A DNA stretch of 40,872 nt from Minisyncoccota bacterium (GTDB lineage: Bacteria > Patescibacteriota > Minisyncoccia > JAHIHE01 > JAGLIN01), in NCBI GenBank assembly GCA_023142995.1, contig JAGLIM010000041.1:1-40872 (forward strand). Direction: 5' to 3'. The position numbers and the translations under genes are program-made. How positions within the stretch are numbered: position 1 is the stretch's first letter; every line of letters starts with the position of its first letter. Below are positions 40,615 through 40,872 of the stretch, one piece after another. The notes below the pieces were generated by a model that had not been told where the DNA came from, searched no databases, and worked only from the letters and a program-made list of their open reading frames with translations.

Positions 40615-40872
40615 ATTTTTTTATAAATTACTTATAAATTACTTATATTTTAGCATAATTTTCGTGAATTGAGAAATATAATATTAGTATGATTCGACTT
40701 TATTAATGTCTTGTGGAATCCTTGCGAAAGCAAGGGTGTAAGTCTTAAGCTCATCAGCCTTGGGATGGAAGTTTCATTAGTTTTATGAAAATCATTAGTT
40801 TCACGATACTTCATCCTCACTTTCGTGAGGAGTCCATTGGAACTTAAAGACTCTCCCCCACCCCATAACAAT
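40615..40872. other. right-edge intergenic region with short hairpins, no gene seen
   Basis: Contains CCTTGC-GAAA-GCAAGG near 40711-40726 and CCTCAC-TTTC-GTGAGG near 40814-40829, the usual shape of dispersed palindromes. A 73-codon frame at 40650-40871 on the minus strand runs through these repeats and is not a convincing gene. Confidence 0.5.

Noticed and set aside
40650-40871. Minus-strand open frame of 73 codons at the window edge
   Set aside because: It spans several short hairpin repeats and has no coding-like pattern.

Overview
The window is AT-rich bacterial chromosome that uses the standard code (TGA acts as a stop). Most genes are single-copy housekeeping genes: ruvA, ruvB, polA, holA, rpsT, tsaD, tsaE and one tRNA-Glu. 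They are mixed with cell-envelope genes: a FemX-type ligase, a class A penicillin-binding protein, a CAP protein, a DUF2341/LamG surface protein, a DUF3048 protein, a bacterial PH protein, two giant O-antigen-ligase-like/TPR proteins and a PilB/GspE ATPase. This gene set, the many small orphan proteins, the scarce Shine-Dalgarno sites and the dense intergenic palindromes suggest a member of Patescibacteria (Candidate Phyla Radiation). That placement is inference; no rRNA gene is present to confirm it.

Layout. 1-3600 (minus): secreted/surface proteins, then a short TsaB-like protein and a membrane-anchored HTH protein. 3700-4260 (plus): a DUF212 phosphatase-like membrane protein. 4300-6913: femX and tsaD (minus) with palindromic repeats. 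7040-7632: a broken tRNA-Glu copy, a small GIY-YIG endonuclease gene and the intact tRNA-Glu. 7658-11619 (minus): a nucleotide-metabolism cluster (NadM-like, two CYTH proteins, HAD, P-loop kinase, NUDIX). 11712-14917: DNA repair and replication (AAG glycosylase, RuvA, S20, HolA). 15236-21841: DUF3048, a second GIY-YIG gene, a roadblock-like protein, PolA, a coiled-coil protein and TsaE. 22157-25421 (plus): a degenerate DHH-family protein and PilB/GspE. 25561-28943: a TPR protein, a candidate structured small RNA, RuvB, a small membrane protein and a PH-domain protein. 29289-30864: two SGNH hydrolases, one frameshifted. 31143-40614 (minus): PBP1A, a small secreted protein and two O-antigen-ligase-like/TPR proteins.

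How the genes work together. RuvA and RuvB form the Holliday-junction motor. TsaD, TsaE and perhaps the short TsaB-like protein belong to tRNA t6A synthesis. FemX, PBP1A, DUF3048, the CAP protein and the ligase-like giants act on the cell surface.

The most distinctive content is non-coding. There are several families of palindromic or terminal-inverted-repeat elements; one 63-bp family has eight recognisable copies. Some palindromic pieces sit in frame inside FemX, PolA and an O-antigen-ligase-like protein. Both GIY-YIG genes are flanked by direct repeats: a duplicated tRNA-Glu 5' part in one case, two copies of a dispersed palindrome in the other. At about 26.56-26.78 kb there is a candidate independent small RNA gene on the minus strand, with a near-consensus promoter, a long closing helix held together by G-U wobbles on that strand only, and a U-tract terminator.
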